NCBI GenBank assembly: GCA_041743835.1 | Contig: JBGTLW010000059.1 | Coordinates: 1-30,117 of the forward strand | DNA length: 30,117 bases | Direction: 5' to 3' | Source: JBGTLW01 sp041743835 | GTDB lineage: Bacteria; Planctomycetota; Phycisphaerae; Phycisphaerales; Phycisphaeraceae | In this document: positions 1 through 7,527 of the stretch, in pieces | How positions within the stretch are numbered: position 1 is the first letter of the stretch | Layout of the letters: each line of letters begins with the position of its first letter | Program-made: the position numbers and the translations under genes | The notes under the pieces: model-generated | Databases searched by the model: none | Seen by the model: the letters and a program-made list of their open reading frames with translations, nothing else | Told to the model about the DNA's origin: nothing

Positions 1-1403
1 GGTGCCGGCTGATCGATGCGGGGAAGCGGGCCAAGGAGCACCGTCTGACGCAGGACCAGACCAATGCGCTGATGGTTGACCTCGCCCGGCAGGGGCTGCG
101 CGTGGTCCGGCTCAAGGGCGGCGACCCGTACTTATTCGGACGCGGTGCGGAGGAAGTCGCCTACCTTGCCCGCCACGGCGTGGCCTGCGAGGTGATCCCC
201 GGCATCACGTCCGGCATCGCGGCGCCGATGTACGCGGGCATCCCCGTCACCCACCGACAGACCGCCAGCACCGTCACGTTCGTGACCGCGCACGAAGACC
301 CCACCAAGCCGCAGTCGGCTGTGGACTACCCCGCGCTGGCCCGGCTCATCGCGGCGGGGGGGACCGCCTGCTTCTACATGGGCGTGGGCAGGCTGACCGA
401 ATTGGCAACAACGCTGACGGGCCATGACCTTTCATGCGACACGCCCGCGGCGGTGGTCCAGTGGGGTTCGACTCCCCAGCAACGCACCGCGCGGGCCCCG
501 CTTAGCCGGATCGCTGAGGCGGTCGCGGCGAAGGGCATCACCGCCCCGGCCATGATCGTCGTCGGCGCGGTGGCGGGGCTGACGGAGCCCGGCCTGGGGT
601 TCTTTGAGGCCCGCCCATTGTTTGGCAAAACCGTGCTGGTGACGCGGACACGCGCGCAGGCCTCGGAGCTGTCGCAGCACCTGGCTGAGGCGGGGGCGCG
701 GGTGATCGAAGCGCCCACGATCCACATCGAACCGGCGTCTGATGGAGCGCTCGCGCAGCTCGACGCCGCGCTGACCCCGCCACACGCTTTCGACTGGCTC
801 ATCCTCACCAGTGCCAACGCGGTGGGTGGCATCGCGGATCGGCTCGAAGCGCTGGCCCGGTTCGATGCGCGGGCATTCCACCAGCTTAAGATCGCGGCGG
901 TGGGGCGGGCCACAGCCGAGGCCCTGTACGACCGGCTGCGCCTGCGCGCGGACTTCGTGCCGGACGCGGCCAACGGCGAAGCACTCGCGCGCGAGCTATG
1001 CAAGACCCACGACATGCGTGGCCAGCGCTGCGTGTTGGTGCGTGGCGATCTGGCTGGGCCGGAGCTGCCCGCGCTGCTGCGCGAGGCTGGGGCGGCGGTG
1101 ACGGAGTTGCCCGTGTACCACACCCGCATCGCGGAGGCATTGCCCGAGGAGGCGCTGGCGGCTCTGCGTGAAGGGGCCATCGATCTCGCACCGTTTGCCA
1201 GCTCTTCTGCGGTGCGGCACCTGGTCGCATTGCTGGGCGCAGAACGGGGCGGGCTGGATGCGGTGCGATGCGTGTCTATCGGGCCGGTCACCTCGGCCAC
1301 GATGCGGGAGCTTGGCCTGACCATCGCAGCGGAAGCGACCGAGCCGACGGTCGCGGCGCTTGCCGCGGCGGTGATCGCCTTATCCACACTGGAGAGCAAG
1401 TAG
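1..1403 (+). CDS. cobA-hemD: Uroporphyrinogen-III C-methyltransferase / uroporphyrinogen-III synthase fusion (5' end cut off)
   Basis: A bifunctional tetrapyrrole enzyme: HemD closes hydroxymethylbilane to uroporphyrinogen III and CobA methylates it with SAM to precorrin-2, the siroheme/B12 branch. The frame is open from base 3, so the gene starts upstream of the window; the family's N-terminal SAM-binding glycine loop is not visible. The CobA part shows the family motif RLKGGDPYLFGRG just after base 110 and ends near base 600. The HemD part begins at GKTVLVTRTRAQ (about base 624) and runs to the stop, with the usual HemD features LILTSANAV and FASSSAVRHL. The stop TAG is directly followed by the ATG of the next gene, suggesting cotranscription. 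Siroheme serves sulfite and nitrite reductases, so a link to sulfur assimilation is possible but not shown. Confidence 0.93.
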   Translation, partial: CRLIDAGKRAKEHRLTQDQTNALMVDLARQGLRVVRLKGGDPYLFGRGAEEVAYLARHGVACEVIPGITSGIAAPMYAGIPVTHRQTASTVTFVTAHEDPTKPQSAVDYPALARLIAAGGTACFYMGVGRLTELATTLTGHDLSCDTPAAVVQWGSTPQQRTARAPLSRIAEAVAAKGITAPAMIVVGAVAGLTEPGLGFFEARPLFGKTVLVTRTRAQASELSQHLAEAGARVIEAPTIHIEPASDGALAQLDAALTPPHAFDWLILTSANAVGGIADRLEALARFDARAFHQLKIAAVGRATAEALYDRLRLRADFVPDAANGEALARELCKTHDMRGQRCVLVRGDLAGPELPALLREAGAAVTELPVYHTRIAEALPEEALAALREGAIDLAPFASSSAVRHLVALLGAERGGLDAVRCVSIGPVTSATMRELGLTIAAEATEPTVAALAAAVIALSTLESK

Positions 1404-1964
1404 ATGCCTGAGCGCGCCCCACGTCTGCGGAGAGAGGATTGCGTCGTGCTGGTCATCGACGTGCAGGACCGGCTGGTCCCGGTGATGCAGCACCCCAAGA
1501 CGCTGGTCCGTCGCGTGGCCCGGCTGGTCCGCGGCGCGAAGGCGTTGGATGTGCCGGTGATCCACACCGAGCAGTACCCCAAGGGTCTGGGCCGAACCGT
1601 CCCCGACATCGCGCGGCTGCTGGAAGACCGGTCTCCCATCGAGAAGATGCGATTCAGCGCCTGCGTCCCGGCTGTCGAAGAAGCGATCGTGGCGACGGGT
1701 CGGCGGGCTGTGGTCGTGGCTGGCATCGAGTGCCACGTGTGTGTGCTGCAAACGTGTCTTGACCTGCTGGATGCGGGGCACACCGTGGCCCTGCCGTTGG
1801 ACGCGACCGATTCCCGCCGGGCGGTGGACCGCGACGCGGCGGTTCGGCGGCTGCTGGACGCGGGCGTGGTGTCCACATCCATCGAGTCGGTGTTGTTTGA
1901 GTGGGTGCGGTCGGCGGACGGCGAGGCCTTCAAAGCGGTGCGGGACATCGTGAAGGATGCGTGA
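1404..1964 (+). CDS. Isochorismatase-family cysteine hydrolase
   Basis: A 186-residue single-domain hydrolase of the isochorismatase-like fold. The catalytic triad is visible: Asp19 in LVIDVQD, Lys81 in EKMRFSA and nucleophile Cys113 in GIECHVCVLQT. Length is normal for the family. Family members act on isochorismate, nicotinamide, carbamoyl or similar substrates; nothing here identifies the substrate, and the compact form with ECHVCVLQT resembles the widespread YcaC/ISOC1-like hydrolases of unknown substrate. The ATG abuts the stop of cobA-hemD, so the two are probably one transcript, though a functional link to tetrapyrrole synthesis is not obvious. Confidence 0.88.
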   Translation: MPERAPRLRREDCVVLVIDVQDRLVPVMQHPKTLVRRVARLVRGAKALDVPVIHTEQYPKGLGRTVPDIARLLEDRSPIEKMRFSACVPAVEEAIVATGRRAVVVAGIECHVCVLQTCLDLLDAGHTVALPLDATDSRRAVDRDAAVRRLLDAGVVSTSIESVLFEWVRSADGEAFKAVRDIVKDA

Positions 1965-2013
1965 CGGTGGTCACGCGGCCCGGATAGGCATGAAAAGTTT
2001 GGCGAGTCTGATG

Positions 2014-2042
2014 TTGCCTGCTTCGTGGCTCTTTTGTAGTCT
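2014..2042 (+). promoter_or_regulatory. Candidate sigma-70-type promoter of the HC1-like gene
   Basis: TTGCCT (2014-2019) and TAGTCT (2037-2042) are separated by 17 bases, about 55 bases before the HC1-like start. The match is partial (4/6 and 3/6), but the stretch is AT-rich against a GC-rich background and no other -35/-10 pair stands out here. Confidence 0.3.
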
Positions 2043-2098
2043 AGTTTCAGTTCCGGTTAACCCCTCGGCTCTGCGGAGCCCTTAAACAGGAGTCCCCC

Positions 2099-2278
2099 AT
2101 GCTCGAAACTTACGAAACACTGAAGAACCTGGTCGCCTCGGTGGAAGATGATCTGCGCAAGGCCTCGGGCGGCAACAAGGCGGCGGGCACCCGCGTCCGC
2201 AAGGCCATGCAGGATGTCAAGAACGTCGCCCAGGAGCTCCGCAAGAAGGTGCTCGAAACCCGTGAGGGCGAGGAGTAA
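2099..2278 (+). CDS. Histone H1-like (HC1-type) nucleoid protein, 59 aa
   Basis: A small gene read directly from the sequence: ATG at 2099, stop TAA at 2276-2278, 59 residues. The product starts MLETYETLKNLVASVEDD, has the core GNKAAGTRVRKAMQDVKNVA, and ends RKKVLETREGEE. This matches the N-terminal helical module of the chlamydial histone H1-like HC1 family, which also occurs as roughly 55-65 residue stand-alone proteins in planctomycetes and Bacteroidetes. It lacks the long Lys/Ala-rich tail of full HC1. The expected role is DNA binding and nucleoid compaction; that is by family. AACAGGAG at 2086-2093 is a good ribosome site 5 bases before the ATG. Short repetitive helices with alternating Lys/Arg and Glu fit the family. 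Confidence 0.85.
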   Translation: MLETYETLKNLVASVEDDLRKASGGNKAAGTRVRKAMQDVKNVAQELRKKVLETREGEE

Positions 2279-2393
2279 TCCTCCCTCAGCCACGACCCCA
2301 GTGAAACACGGACGGCCACCCGGTGCCACGCGGCGGCCCGGGTGAGGTCCATCGTTGTTCCCAAACCCCGCGGCAAAACGACAGGCACCTCTC

Positions 2394-2879
2394 ATGGCCC
2401 CGTCTCTGCTCTTTGACTTGACCGGCATCGACTACGCCCACAGTGTCTATGACACCGAGGCGATAGAGGCGATCAACCCGCATCGTGGCCACATGCGCAT
2501 GCTCGACCGCATCGCCTGGATGAACCCCGAGCCGTACCAGATGCTCGCGATCAAGGAAGTCCGTCACGACGAGTTCTGGGTCCCGGGGCACATCCCCGGT
2601 CGGCCCATCTTCCCCGGCGTGCTCATGATCGAGGCCGCAGCCCAGTTGTCCAGCTTCCAGTACCAGCAACGCTGCTTCGAGGGTGGCCGATCGCCCACGT
2701 TCCTGGGCTTTGCCGGCGTGGACAACGTCAAGTTCCGGGCGCTGGTGAAGCCCGGCGATACGTTCGCCCTGCTCAGCCAGGAGATCAGCTTCAAGCCCCG
2801 ACGCTGCATCTGCCAGACCCAGGGCGTGGTCAACGGCAACCTCGTTTTCGAGGCCACGATCACCGGCATGCCCGTGTGA
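2394..2879 (+). CDS. fabZ: FabZ-like 3-hydroxyacyl-ACP dehydratase
   Basis: A hot-dog-fold dehydratase of about 161 residues that removes water from 3-hydroxyacyl-ACP in type II fatty acid synthesis. The catalytic pair is visible: His66 in GHIPGRP and Glu80 in GVLMIEAAAQ, with the 14-residue spacing of FabZ. The N-terminal PHRGHMRMLDRI corresponds to PHRYPFLLVDRV of FabZ, though the usual Tyr-Pro is replaced by Gly-His, so this may be a divergent paralogue rather than the housekeeping enzyme. ATG 2394 is preferred; a TTG at 2355 lies in frame, with GGTGAGG 7 bases before it, and would add 13 residues without family similarity. No lpx or fab neighbours are present. Confidence 0.87.
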   Translation: MAPSLLFDLTGIDYAHSVYDTEAIEAINPHRGHMRMLDRIAWMNPEPYQMLAIKEVRHDEFWVPGHIPGRPIFPGVLMIEAAAQLSSFQYQQRCFEGGRSPTFLGFAGVDNVKFRALVKPGDTFALLSQEISFKPRRCICQTQGVVNGNLVFEATITGMPV

Positions 2880-2966
2880 CCACCCGGCCGCATCACCGAT
2901 ACCGCCATCCGCGGCCCAACTCATCGCGTGTCAGGCATCCACAGCGATACGGCGGTGGCGCGGCTG

Positions 2967-2994
2967 TTGTGGCCGGTGTCTCACCGGGTATCAT
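2967..2994 (+). promoter_or_regulatory. Candidate promoter of the first Gfo/Idh/MocA gene
   Basis: TTGTGG (2967-2972), 16 bases, then TATCAT (2989-2994), 5 of 6 to the -10 consensus. It lies 36 bases before the preferred ATG at 3030 and would be inside the gene if the longer in-frame start at 2928 were used, which favours the ATG. Confidence 0.4.
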
Positions 2995-3029
2995 CCCCGG
3001 ACACACGATCACCACGGAGAACCGCAGCG

Positions 3030-4223
3030 ATGGCCAAGTCGATCAATGTCGCCCTCATTGGTTCCAAGTTCATGGGCCGAACCCACTCCAACGCCTATAT
3101 CACAGCGCCCAAGTTTTTCGACCTGCCCGTGACGCCGGTGATGCACACCATCGCCGCACGCGATGAGGCGGACCTCAAGAAGTTCGCCCCGCGATGGCAA
3201 TGGCAGAATTACACCACCCGCTGGCAGGACGTCTGCGAGAACCCGGACATCGGGTTCATCGACATCGGCGTGCCCAACAACGTCCACCGGGAGATGGCGC
3301 TGGCGGCTCTCGAGAGCGGCAAGCACGTCGCCTGCGAGAAGCCCCTGGCCGACATGCTCGACAGCGCGCGTGAGATGGTCAAGGCCGCGAAGAAGGCTAA
3401 GAAGCAGCAGACGTTCGTCTGGTACAACTACCGCCGGACCCCCGCGATCGCGCTGGCGCACCAGTTCGCCGCGTCCGGGATGCTGGGCAAGCTCTACCAC
3501 ATCCGTTGCTTCTATTTGCAGGACTGGGCCGGGCCGGACACGCCGATGCTCTGGCGCTTTCAGGGCGATGTCGCGGGTTCCGGGAGCCTGGGCGACCTGT
3601 GCGCCCACTCCATCGACACCGCGCGGTTCATCACCGGCGAAGAGGTCACCGAGATCAACGGCGCGATCCTCAAGACCTTCGTCAAAGAACGCGTCGTGCT
3701 GGCGGGCGGCGCGGGCGGTGAGATCTCCGGCGGCGGGGCGAAGGTCGGCAGCAAGAAGGCCAAGTCCACCGTGGATGACGCGGTGCTGTTCACCGCCGAG
3801 TTTGCAGGCGGGGCCGTGGCGACCTTCGAGGCCACACGCCTGTCCACCGGCGATAAGAACGGCAACCGCATCGAGGTCCACGGCGACAAGGGCGCCATCA
3901 AGTTCGACTTCGAGCACATGACCAAGCTCGAGTGGTACGACAACACCCTCCCCGCCAGGCAGCAGGGCTGGAGCACCATCGACGTGTCCAACGGCGGGGC
4001 GGGGCACCCCTACGGCAACGTCTGGTGGCCTACCGCCCACGCGATCGGGTACGAGCACACGTTCACCAATCAGGTCGCCGACATGATGGCCGCGGTCGCG
4101 GGCAAGAAGCCCGTGGTTCCCCTCTGCGACTTTGAAGATGCCTACCAGACCCAGCGCGTGCTGGAGGCCGTGACCCAGTGCGCCCGCAACCGCTGCCCGG
4201 TCAAGCTCTCCGAGATCAAGTAA
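3030..4223 (+). CDS. Gfo/Idh/MocA-family NAD(P)-dependent oxidoreductase (first of a pair)
   Basis: A 397-residue sugar or inositol dehydrogenase-type protein. The N-terminal Rossmann domain starts VALIGSKFMGRTHSNAY; the second G of the usual GxGxxG is replaced, as in many planctomycete members. The conserved ACEKPLA motif (Lys104 is the catalytic-site Lys) and the C-terminal GDLCAHSIDTARFITGE helix with its Asp/His are present. The substrate-binding domain includes a Gly/Lys-rich stretch (AGGAGGEISGGGAKVG) that is common in this subfamily. ATG 3030 is chosen because ACGGAGA lies 9 bases upstream and the Rossmann fold begins there; an upstream in-frame start at 2928 would add 34 residues without family similarity. 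The substrate cannot be read from the sequence; a pathway of sugar 3-oxidation is possible. Confidence 0.9.
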   Translation: MAKSINVALIGSKFMGRTHSNAYITAPKFFDLPVTPVMHTIAARDEADLKKFAPRWQWQNYTTRWQDVCENPDIGFIDIGVPNNVHREMALAALESGKHVACEKPLADMLDSAREMVKAAKKAKKQQTFVWYNYRRTPAIALAHQFAASGMLGKLYHIRCFYLQDWAGPDTPMLWRFQGDVAGSGSLGDLCAHSIDTARFITGEEVTEINGAILKTFVKERVVLAGGAGGEISGGGAKVGSKKAKSTVDDAVLFTAEFAGGAVATFEATRLSTGDKNGNRIEVHGDKGAIKFDFEHMTKLEWYDNTLPARQQGWSTIDVSNGGAGHPYGNVWWPTAHAIGYEHTFTNQVADMMAAVAGKKPVVPLCDFEDAYQTQRVLEAVTQCARNRCPVKLSEIK

Positions 4224-4230
4224 GCTCCAC

Positions 4231-4269
4231 AAGCCCACTGTCGTCAACCGTGGGCTTCCGTGTATTTTT
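4231..4269 (+). terminator. Terminator-like hairpin between the two oxidoreductase genes
   Basis: AAGCCCAC (4231-4238) pairs perfectly with GTGGGCTT (4250-4257), followed after 7 bases by a run of five T. The gap before the T run makes it weaker than a canonical terminator. It may limit read-through into the second Gfo/Idh/MocA gene. Confidence 0.5.
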
Positions 4270-4298
4270 CTGCATTACCGTTGAACAAAGGAAACCCC

Positions 4299-5339
4299 AT
4301 GCCCCAGGTACGTTTTGGAATCATCGGCTGCGGCGCGATTGCGCAGCGGCGGCACATCCCCGAGCTCCACAAGAACCCCAACGCGGTGGTCGTCGCGATC
4401 GCCGACCCGGTGGTGGGTCGGGCCGCATCGATCGGCGACCCCATCGGCGCGGCCGCGTACCGCGATTACAAGAAGATGCTCGACAGTGAACAGCTCGATG
4501 CCGTGGCCGTGTGTACGCCCAACGCGTTGCACGCCGAGCAGAGCATCGAGGCCTTCAAGCACAAGCTGCACGTGCTGGTCGAGAAACCCATGGCCACGAC
4601 GCGAGCCGATGCGAAGAAGATGATCGCGGCGGGCAAGCGGGCACGCAAGTTCCTCATGATCGGCATGAACCAGCGGCTGATGCCCGCGCACGTGAAGGCC
4701 AAGCAGGTGCTTGATGCGGGCACGCTTGGCAAGGTGCTGGCGTTTGAGACTTCGTTCAAGCACCCCGGCCCGGATCACTGGTCGGTCGATGGGCCTCAAA
4801 GCTGGTTCTTCAAGAAGCCGTTGGCGGGCATGGGCGTCTGCGGCGACCTCGGCGTCCACAAGGCGGACCTCATGCGGTACCTGCTCGGCGAGGAGATCGT
4901 CAAGGTCACCGGCTTCATCAAACAACTCGACAAGAAGCTGCCCAACGGCAAGCCCATCCCCCTCGACGACAACGCGTTCATCACCATGCAGAGCGCGACG
5001 GGGATCATCGGCACAATGAATATCTCCTGGACGCACTACGGCCGATTTGAAGACAACGGGACCATCCTCTATTGCGAGAAGGGTGTGCTCCGCATGGGCG
5101 ACGACCCGACCTATGGCGTGCAGGTCGATTTCGCCAACGGCCAAAAGGAACGCTACGTCGTCGGGGCTGTGGCGACCAACGAGAAGCAGGTCGGCTCCGG
5201 CATCTCCGCAGCATTCACCCGCGCGATCCTCACCAAAAAGGCACCGGAAATCGATGGCGATGAGGGCTACAAAGCACTGAGCATCATCCTCACCTGCTTC
5301 GATGCAGCCAAGTCCGGCAAAACCGAACGCGTCCACTAA
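4299..5339 (+). CDS. Gfo/Idh/MocA-family oxidoreductase (second of the pair)
   Basis: A 346-residue oxidoreductase. The Rossmann motif GIIGCGAIAQRRHIP is intact near residue 7, VEKPMAT sits at residues 94-100, and GVCGDLGVHKADLMRYLLG near residues 180-200 supplies the active-site Asp/His pair. It is shorter than the upstream homologue and clearly a separate subfamily, so the pair is not a recent tandem duplication. The ATG at 4299 has AAAGGAAA just upstream; a longer in-frame start at 4260 falls inside the terminator-like hairpin region and is rejected. Tandem Gfo/Idh/MocA genes in planctomycetes usually belong to sugar catabolism; the substrate is unknown. Confidence 0.9.
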   Translation: MPQVRFGIIGCGAIAQRRHIPELHKNPNAVVVAIADPVVGRAASIGDPIGAAAYRDYKKMLDSEQLDAVAVCTPNALHAEQSIEAFKHKLHVLVEKPMATTRADAKKMIAAGKRARKFLMIGMNQRLMPAHVKAKQVLDAGTLGKVLAFETSFKHPGPDHWSVDGPQSWFFKKPLAGMGVCGDLGVHKADLMRYLLGEEIVKVTGFIKQLDKKLPNGKPIPLDDNAFITMQSATGIIGTMNISWTHYGRFEDNGTILYCEKGVLRMGDDPTYGVQVDFANGQKERYVVGAVATNEKQVGSGISAAFTRAILTKKAPEIDGDEGYKALSIILTCFDAAKSGKTERVH

Positions 5340-5351
5340 CCCCCCCCCCCC
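5340..5351. repeat. Run of 12 C
   Basis: Twelve consecutive C directly after the stop of the second oxidoreductase gene. It is outside coding sequence and not positioned in a promoter, so its length may be a sequencing or polymerase-slippage matter rather than a switch. Confidence 0.6.
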
Positions 5352-5392
5352 GGAACTAGCCCCTGGGCACTGGACCTCCAATTGGTCTTTGA

Positions 5393-5482
5393 CCGAGCCG
5401 CCTCGTCCCCGAGGCGGGGCCGCCAAAGGCGGCAGGGGTACGCGAGCCTTGCTCGCCCCGTCGCGGGGACGCGACGGCTCGG
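5393..5482. repeat. Dispersed palindromic repeat, copy A
   Basis: A 90-base element with near-perfect inverted ends: CCGAGCCGCCTCGTCCCC (5393-5410) against GGGGACGCGACGGCTCGG (5465-5482), 16 of 18 complementary. Inner hairpins CCTCGTCCCCGAGG and GCCGCCAAAGGCGGC are nested inside. The same half-unit recurs near 17.1 kb and 27.3 kb. Confidence 0.8.
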
Positions 5483-5515
5483 ATGGTGGCACAGGATAGG
5501 CCCACTCAAAGCCAG

Positions 5516-5543
5516 TTGACCCCGCGTGCTTGCATGCTATGAT
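5516..5543 (+). promoter_or_regulatory. Strong extended -10 promoter driving the SAM riboswitch operon
   Basis: TTGACC (5516-5521, 5/6), 16 bases, TATGAT (5538-5543, 5/6) with TGC immediately upstream as an extended -10. Transcription would begin near 5550, about 27 bases before the riboswitch. This is the best sigma-70-type match I found in the window. Confidence 0.7.
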
Positions 5544-5576
5544 CTGTGCGAGGCCAAGGGGCCGACATACGAACGC

Positions 5577-5698
5577 AACTTATCCAGAGTGACTGAGGGA
5601 CGGGCCCTTTGAAGTCACCGCAACCTTCCAGACGGCTGGGAAATGGTGCGAAATCCCGCCCAGGCGAGCCAATGTTGGCCGCTTGGGGAAGATAAGAG
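5577..5698 (+). ncRNA. SAM-I (S-box) riboswitch aptamer
   Basis: The conserved S-box core is readable: a purine-rich GAGGGA (5595-5600), CGGGCCC (5601-5607), TTGAAGTCACCGCAACC (5609-5625). P1 is CTTATC (5579-5584) with GATAAG (5691-5696). P2 is GTGACT (5589-5594) with AGTCAC (5613-5618). P3 is TTCCAG (5626-5631) with CTGGGAA (5636-5642). P4 is a GCGAGCC/GGCCGC hairpin around 5664-5682. SAM binding stabilises P1. It lies 168 bases before a threonine-synthase-like gene rather than a classical met gene, implying that this operon serves methionine or SAM supply. Confidence 0.94.
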
Positions 5699-5727
5699 CG
5701 GCTCAATCTTCTCAGTGCGAAGACCAC

Positions 5728-5760
5728 AGCCCTTCTTATCCAGAATGAGAAGGGCTTTTT
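5728..5760 (+). terminator. Riboswitch expression platform: intrinsic terminator with antiterminator alternative
   Basis: AGCCCTTCT (5728-5736) pairs perfectly with AGAAGGGCT (5748-5756), followed by a T run to 5760. The terminator contains CTTATC (5735-5740), identical to the 5' strand of riboswitch P1, so it can pair with GATAAG (5691-5696) to form an antiterminator. Without SAM the antiterminator should form and genes are on; with SAM, P1 closes and the terminator forms. CTTATCCAGA occurs both at the riboswitch start and in the terminator. Confidence 0.88.
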
Positions 5761-5865
5761 GCATGGTGCAGGAGCTCTCCTCACGGACGCCCGCCGACCC
5801 CGTCGGCGCGGACCCGCGGCAGGTGGTGTCGCGGCTACTTGTGAAAGATTGTGAGGGCATCGGCC

Positions 5866-7128
5866 ATGACCAGCTACACCAAGTCTCTGCGATGTAAGGA
5901 GTGCGGCGAGGAATACCCCCTCGAGCCACGGACGGTCTGCGACCACGACTTCGGCCCGGTCGAGGTCACCTATGACTACGCGGCCATGCAGGGCAAGGTG
6001 ACGCGTGCGTCGATCGAGGCTGGGCCACGCTCGCTGTGGCGTTACCGCGACCTGCTGCCGATCGCCGCCGAGCCGCAGGCCGGGTTCAACTCCGGCTGGA
6101 CCCCGCTCATCAAGGCCGACCGCCTGGCGAAGAAGCTTGGCGTCCGCGAGCTCTACATCAAGGACGACTCGGCCAGCTACCCCTCGTACTCCTACAAGGA
6201 CCGCGTCGTCTCCGTCGCGCTGACCAAGGCGATCGAGTTCGGGTTTAACACCGTGGGCTGCGCGAGCACGGGCAACCTCGCGCACTCCGTCGCGGCCCAC
6301 GCCGCCACCGCCGGGCTTGAGGCCTTCGTGCTCGTGCCGCACGACATCGAGGATGGCAAGATCGTCGGGGCGCGTGTGTTCGGCCCCAACCTCATCAAGA
6401 TCCAGGGCAACTACGACGACGTCAACCGCCTGTGCTCGCAGATCGCGGATAAGTACGGCTGGGCCATCGTCAACGTCAATCTCCGCCCATACTACACCGA
6501 GGGCGCGAAGACGCACGGCTACGAGATCGCCGAGCAGCTTGGGTGGCAACTGCCCAGGCACACGGTCGTGCCTGTCGCGGGCGGGACCATCCTGCCCAAG
6601 GTGTGGAAGGCTTATCAGGAGTTCATCACGCTCGGGCTGGTCGACGACAACAAGCCCGCGATGTACGGCGCGCAGGCCGCGGGCTGCAACCCCATCACCA
6701 AGGCGATCGAGGATGGCGAAGAGCTCTTCCGGCCACAGAAGCCCGACACCATCGCCAAGTCCATCGCCATCGGCAACCCCGCGGACGGGTACTACGTCAT
6801 GAAGGTGATCCGCGAGTCCGGCGGGTGGAGCGCCTCCGCGACGGACCCGCAGATCATCGACGCGATGAAGCTGCTGGCCCGCACCGAGGGCATCTTCACC
6901 GAGCCGGCCGGGGGCACGACGCTGGCGTGTGCGATCACCCTGATCGAGGCGGGGCGCATCCCGCGTGATGAGCCGATCTGCGTGTGCATCACCGGCAACG
7001 GGCTTAAGTGCGTCGAGGCGCTGGACAATCAGTTTGATGAAGCGCCGGTCATCCCCGCGAAGATCAAGGACTTTGCCGCTGTGGTCGAGTCGATCCAGAA
7101 CAAAACCCCCCAACCCGTGACCGCGTAA
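5866..7128 (+). CDS. thrC: Threonine-synthase-like PLP enzyme under SAM riboswitch control; candidate homocysteine-forming enzyme
   Basis: A 420-residue fold-type II PLP enzyme. Residues 8-30 form a small Cys cluster (CKEC at 10-13, Cys25) like the N-terminal zinc-ribbon-like region of class I threonine synthases. The PLP lysine is Lys111 in SYSYKDR, where typical ThrC has SFKDR. The phosphate-binding loop is ASTGNLAHSVAAHAA, where typical ThrC has STGNTSASAAA. The C-terminal CITGNGLK resembles the ThrC end. ThrC converts O-phosphohomoserine to threonine. Because a SAM-I riboswitch controls the gene and a CysO-like carrier, NIL protein and E1 follow, I infer that this copy may use O-phosphohomoserine with a thiocarboxylate to make homocysteine; plain threonine synthase is the alternative. 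ATG 5866 follows GAGGG with normal spacing. Confidence 0.88.
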   Translation: MTSYTKSLRCKECGEEYPLEPRTVCDHDFGPVEVTYDYAAMQGKVTRASIEAGPRSLWRYRDLLPIAAEPQAGFNSGWTPLIKADRLAKKLGVRELYIKDDSASYPSYSYKDRVVSVALTKAIEFGFNTVGCASTGNLAHSVAAHAATAGLEAFVLVPHDIEDGKIVGARVFGPNLIKIQGNYDDVNRLCSQIADKYGWAIVNVNLRPYYTEGAKTHGYEIAEQLGWQLPRHTVVPVAGGTILPKVWKAYQEFITLGLVDDNKPAMYGAQAAGCNPITKAIEDGEELFRPQKPDTIAKSIAIGNPADGYYVMKVIRESGGWSASATDPQIIDAMKLLARTEGIFTEPAGGTTLACAITLIEAGRIPRDEPICVCITGNGLKCVEALDNQFDEAPVIPAKIKDFAAVVESIQNKTPQPVTA

Positions 7129-7192
7129 ACCCCCCAACCACCCCATGTTTTGCGCCGGGCGTAAGCCCGCGTTCTTACGAAAGGACACCCCC

Positions 7193-7471
7193 ATGCCCGC
7201 CATCGAAGTAGAAATCCCCACCGCCCTGCGCCCGCAAGTGGGCGACCAGGAAAGCGTGACCGTCGAGGGCGCGACCGTCGGCGAACTGCTCGGCAAAATC
7301 AACGACCAGTACCCCGACTTCGGTGGCAAGCTCTTCAAGGCCAAGGATGAGCTCAACAGGTTCGTGAACATCTACGTCAACGATGAAGACATCCGCTTCC
7401 TCGACAACCTCAACACCGCGGTGAAAGAGGGCGACGATGTGGCTATCGTCCCCGCGATCGCGGGCGGTTGA
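7193..7471 (+). CDS. CysO/MoaD/ThiS-family sulfur-carrier protein ending in Gly-Gly
   Basis: A 92-residue beta-grasp protein. The C-terminus is exactly AIVPAIAGG, the exposed di-glycine that an E1 adenylates and converts to a thiocarboxylate. The block RFVNIYVNDEDIRF and the end GDDVAIVPAIAGG closely resemble mycobacterial CysO (NIYVNDEDVRF, ...ILPAVAGG), which carries sulfur to CysM for cysteine synthesis. It is therefore nearer to CysO than to MoaD or ThiS. ATG 7193 has AAAGGA 7 bases upstream. The short gap after the ThrC-like gene contains an imperfect palindrome (GGGCGTAAGCCC). The expected partner is the E1 two genes downstream; the acceptor enzyme is presumably the ThrC-like protein. 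No Mec-type JAMM protease, which releases product from CysO in mycobacteria, is visible in the window. Confidence 0.92.
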   Translation: MPAIEVEIPTALRPQVGDQESVTVEGATVGELLGKINDQYPDFGGKLFKAKDELNRFVNIYVNDEDIRFLDNLNTAVKEGDDVAIVPAIAGG

Positions 7472-7527
7472 TGCAAACCCAGAACATAAGGCCCACGGAT
7501 TCATCCTGCAGGCTTCGGAGACCCATG

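Noticed and set aside
374..1948. 524-residue open frame on the minus strand opposite cobA-hemD and the isochorismatase gene
   Set aside because: Low-complexity Arg/Ser/Ala-rich translation with no domain; two clear genes lie on the other strand. Long shadow frames are expected at this GC content.
3009..4247. 412-residue minus-strand frame opposite the first Gfo/Idh/MocA gene
   Set aside because: Val/Gly/Asp/His-rich shadow translation without recognisable motifs, covering a well supported gene.
5340..5351. Run of 12 C as a phase-variation switch
   Set aside because: It is after a stop codon and upstream of a repeat, not in a coding frame or between promoter boxes.
5506..7371. 621-residue minus-strand frame across the riboswitch and the ThrC-like gene
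   Set aside because: It runs antisense through the riboswitch and the well supported ThrC-like and carrier genes, and its sequence has no domain features.
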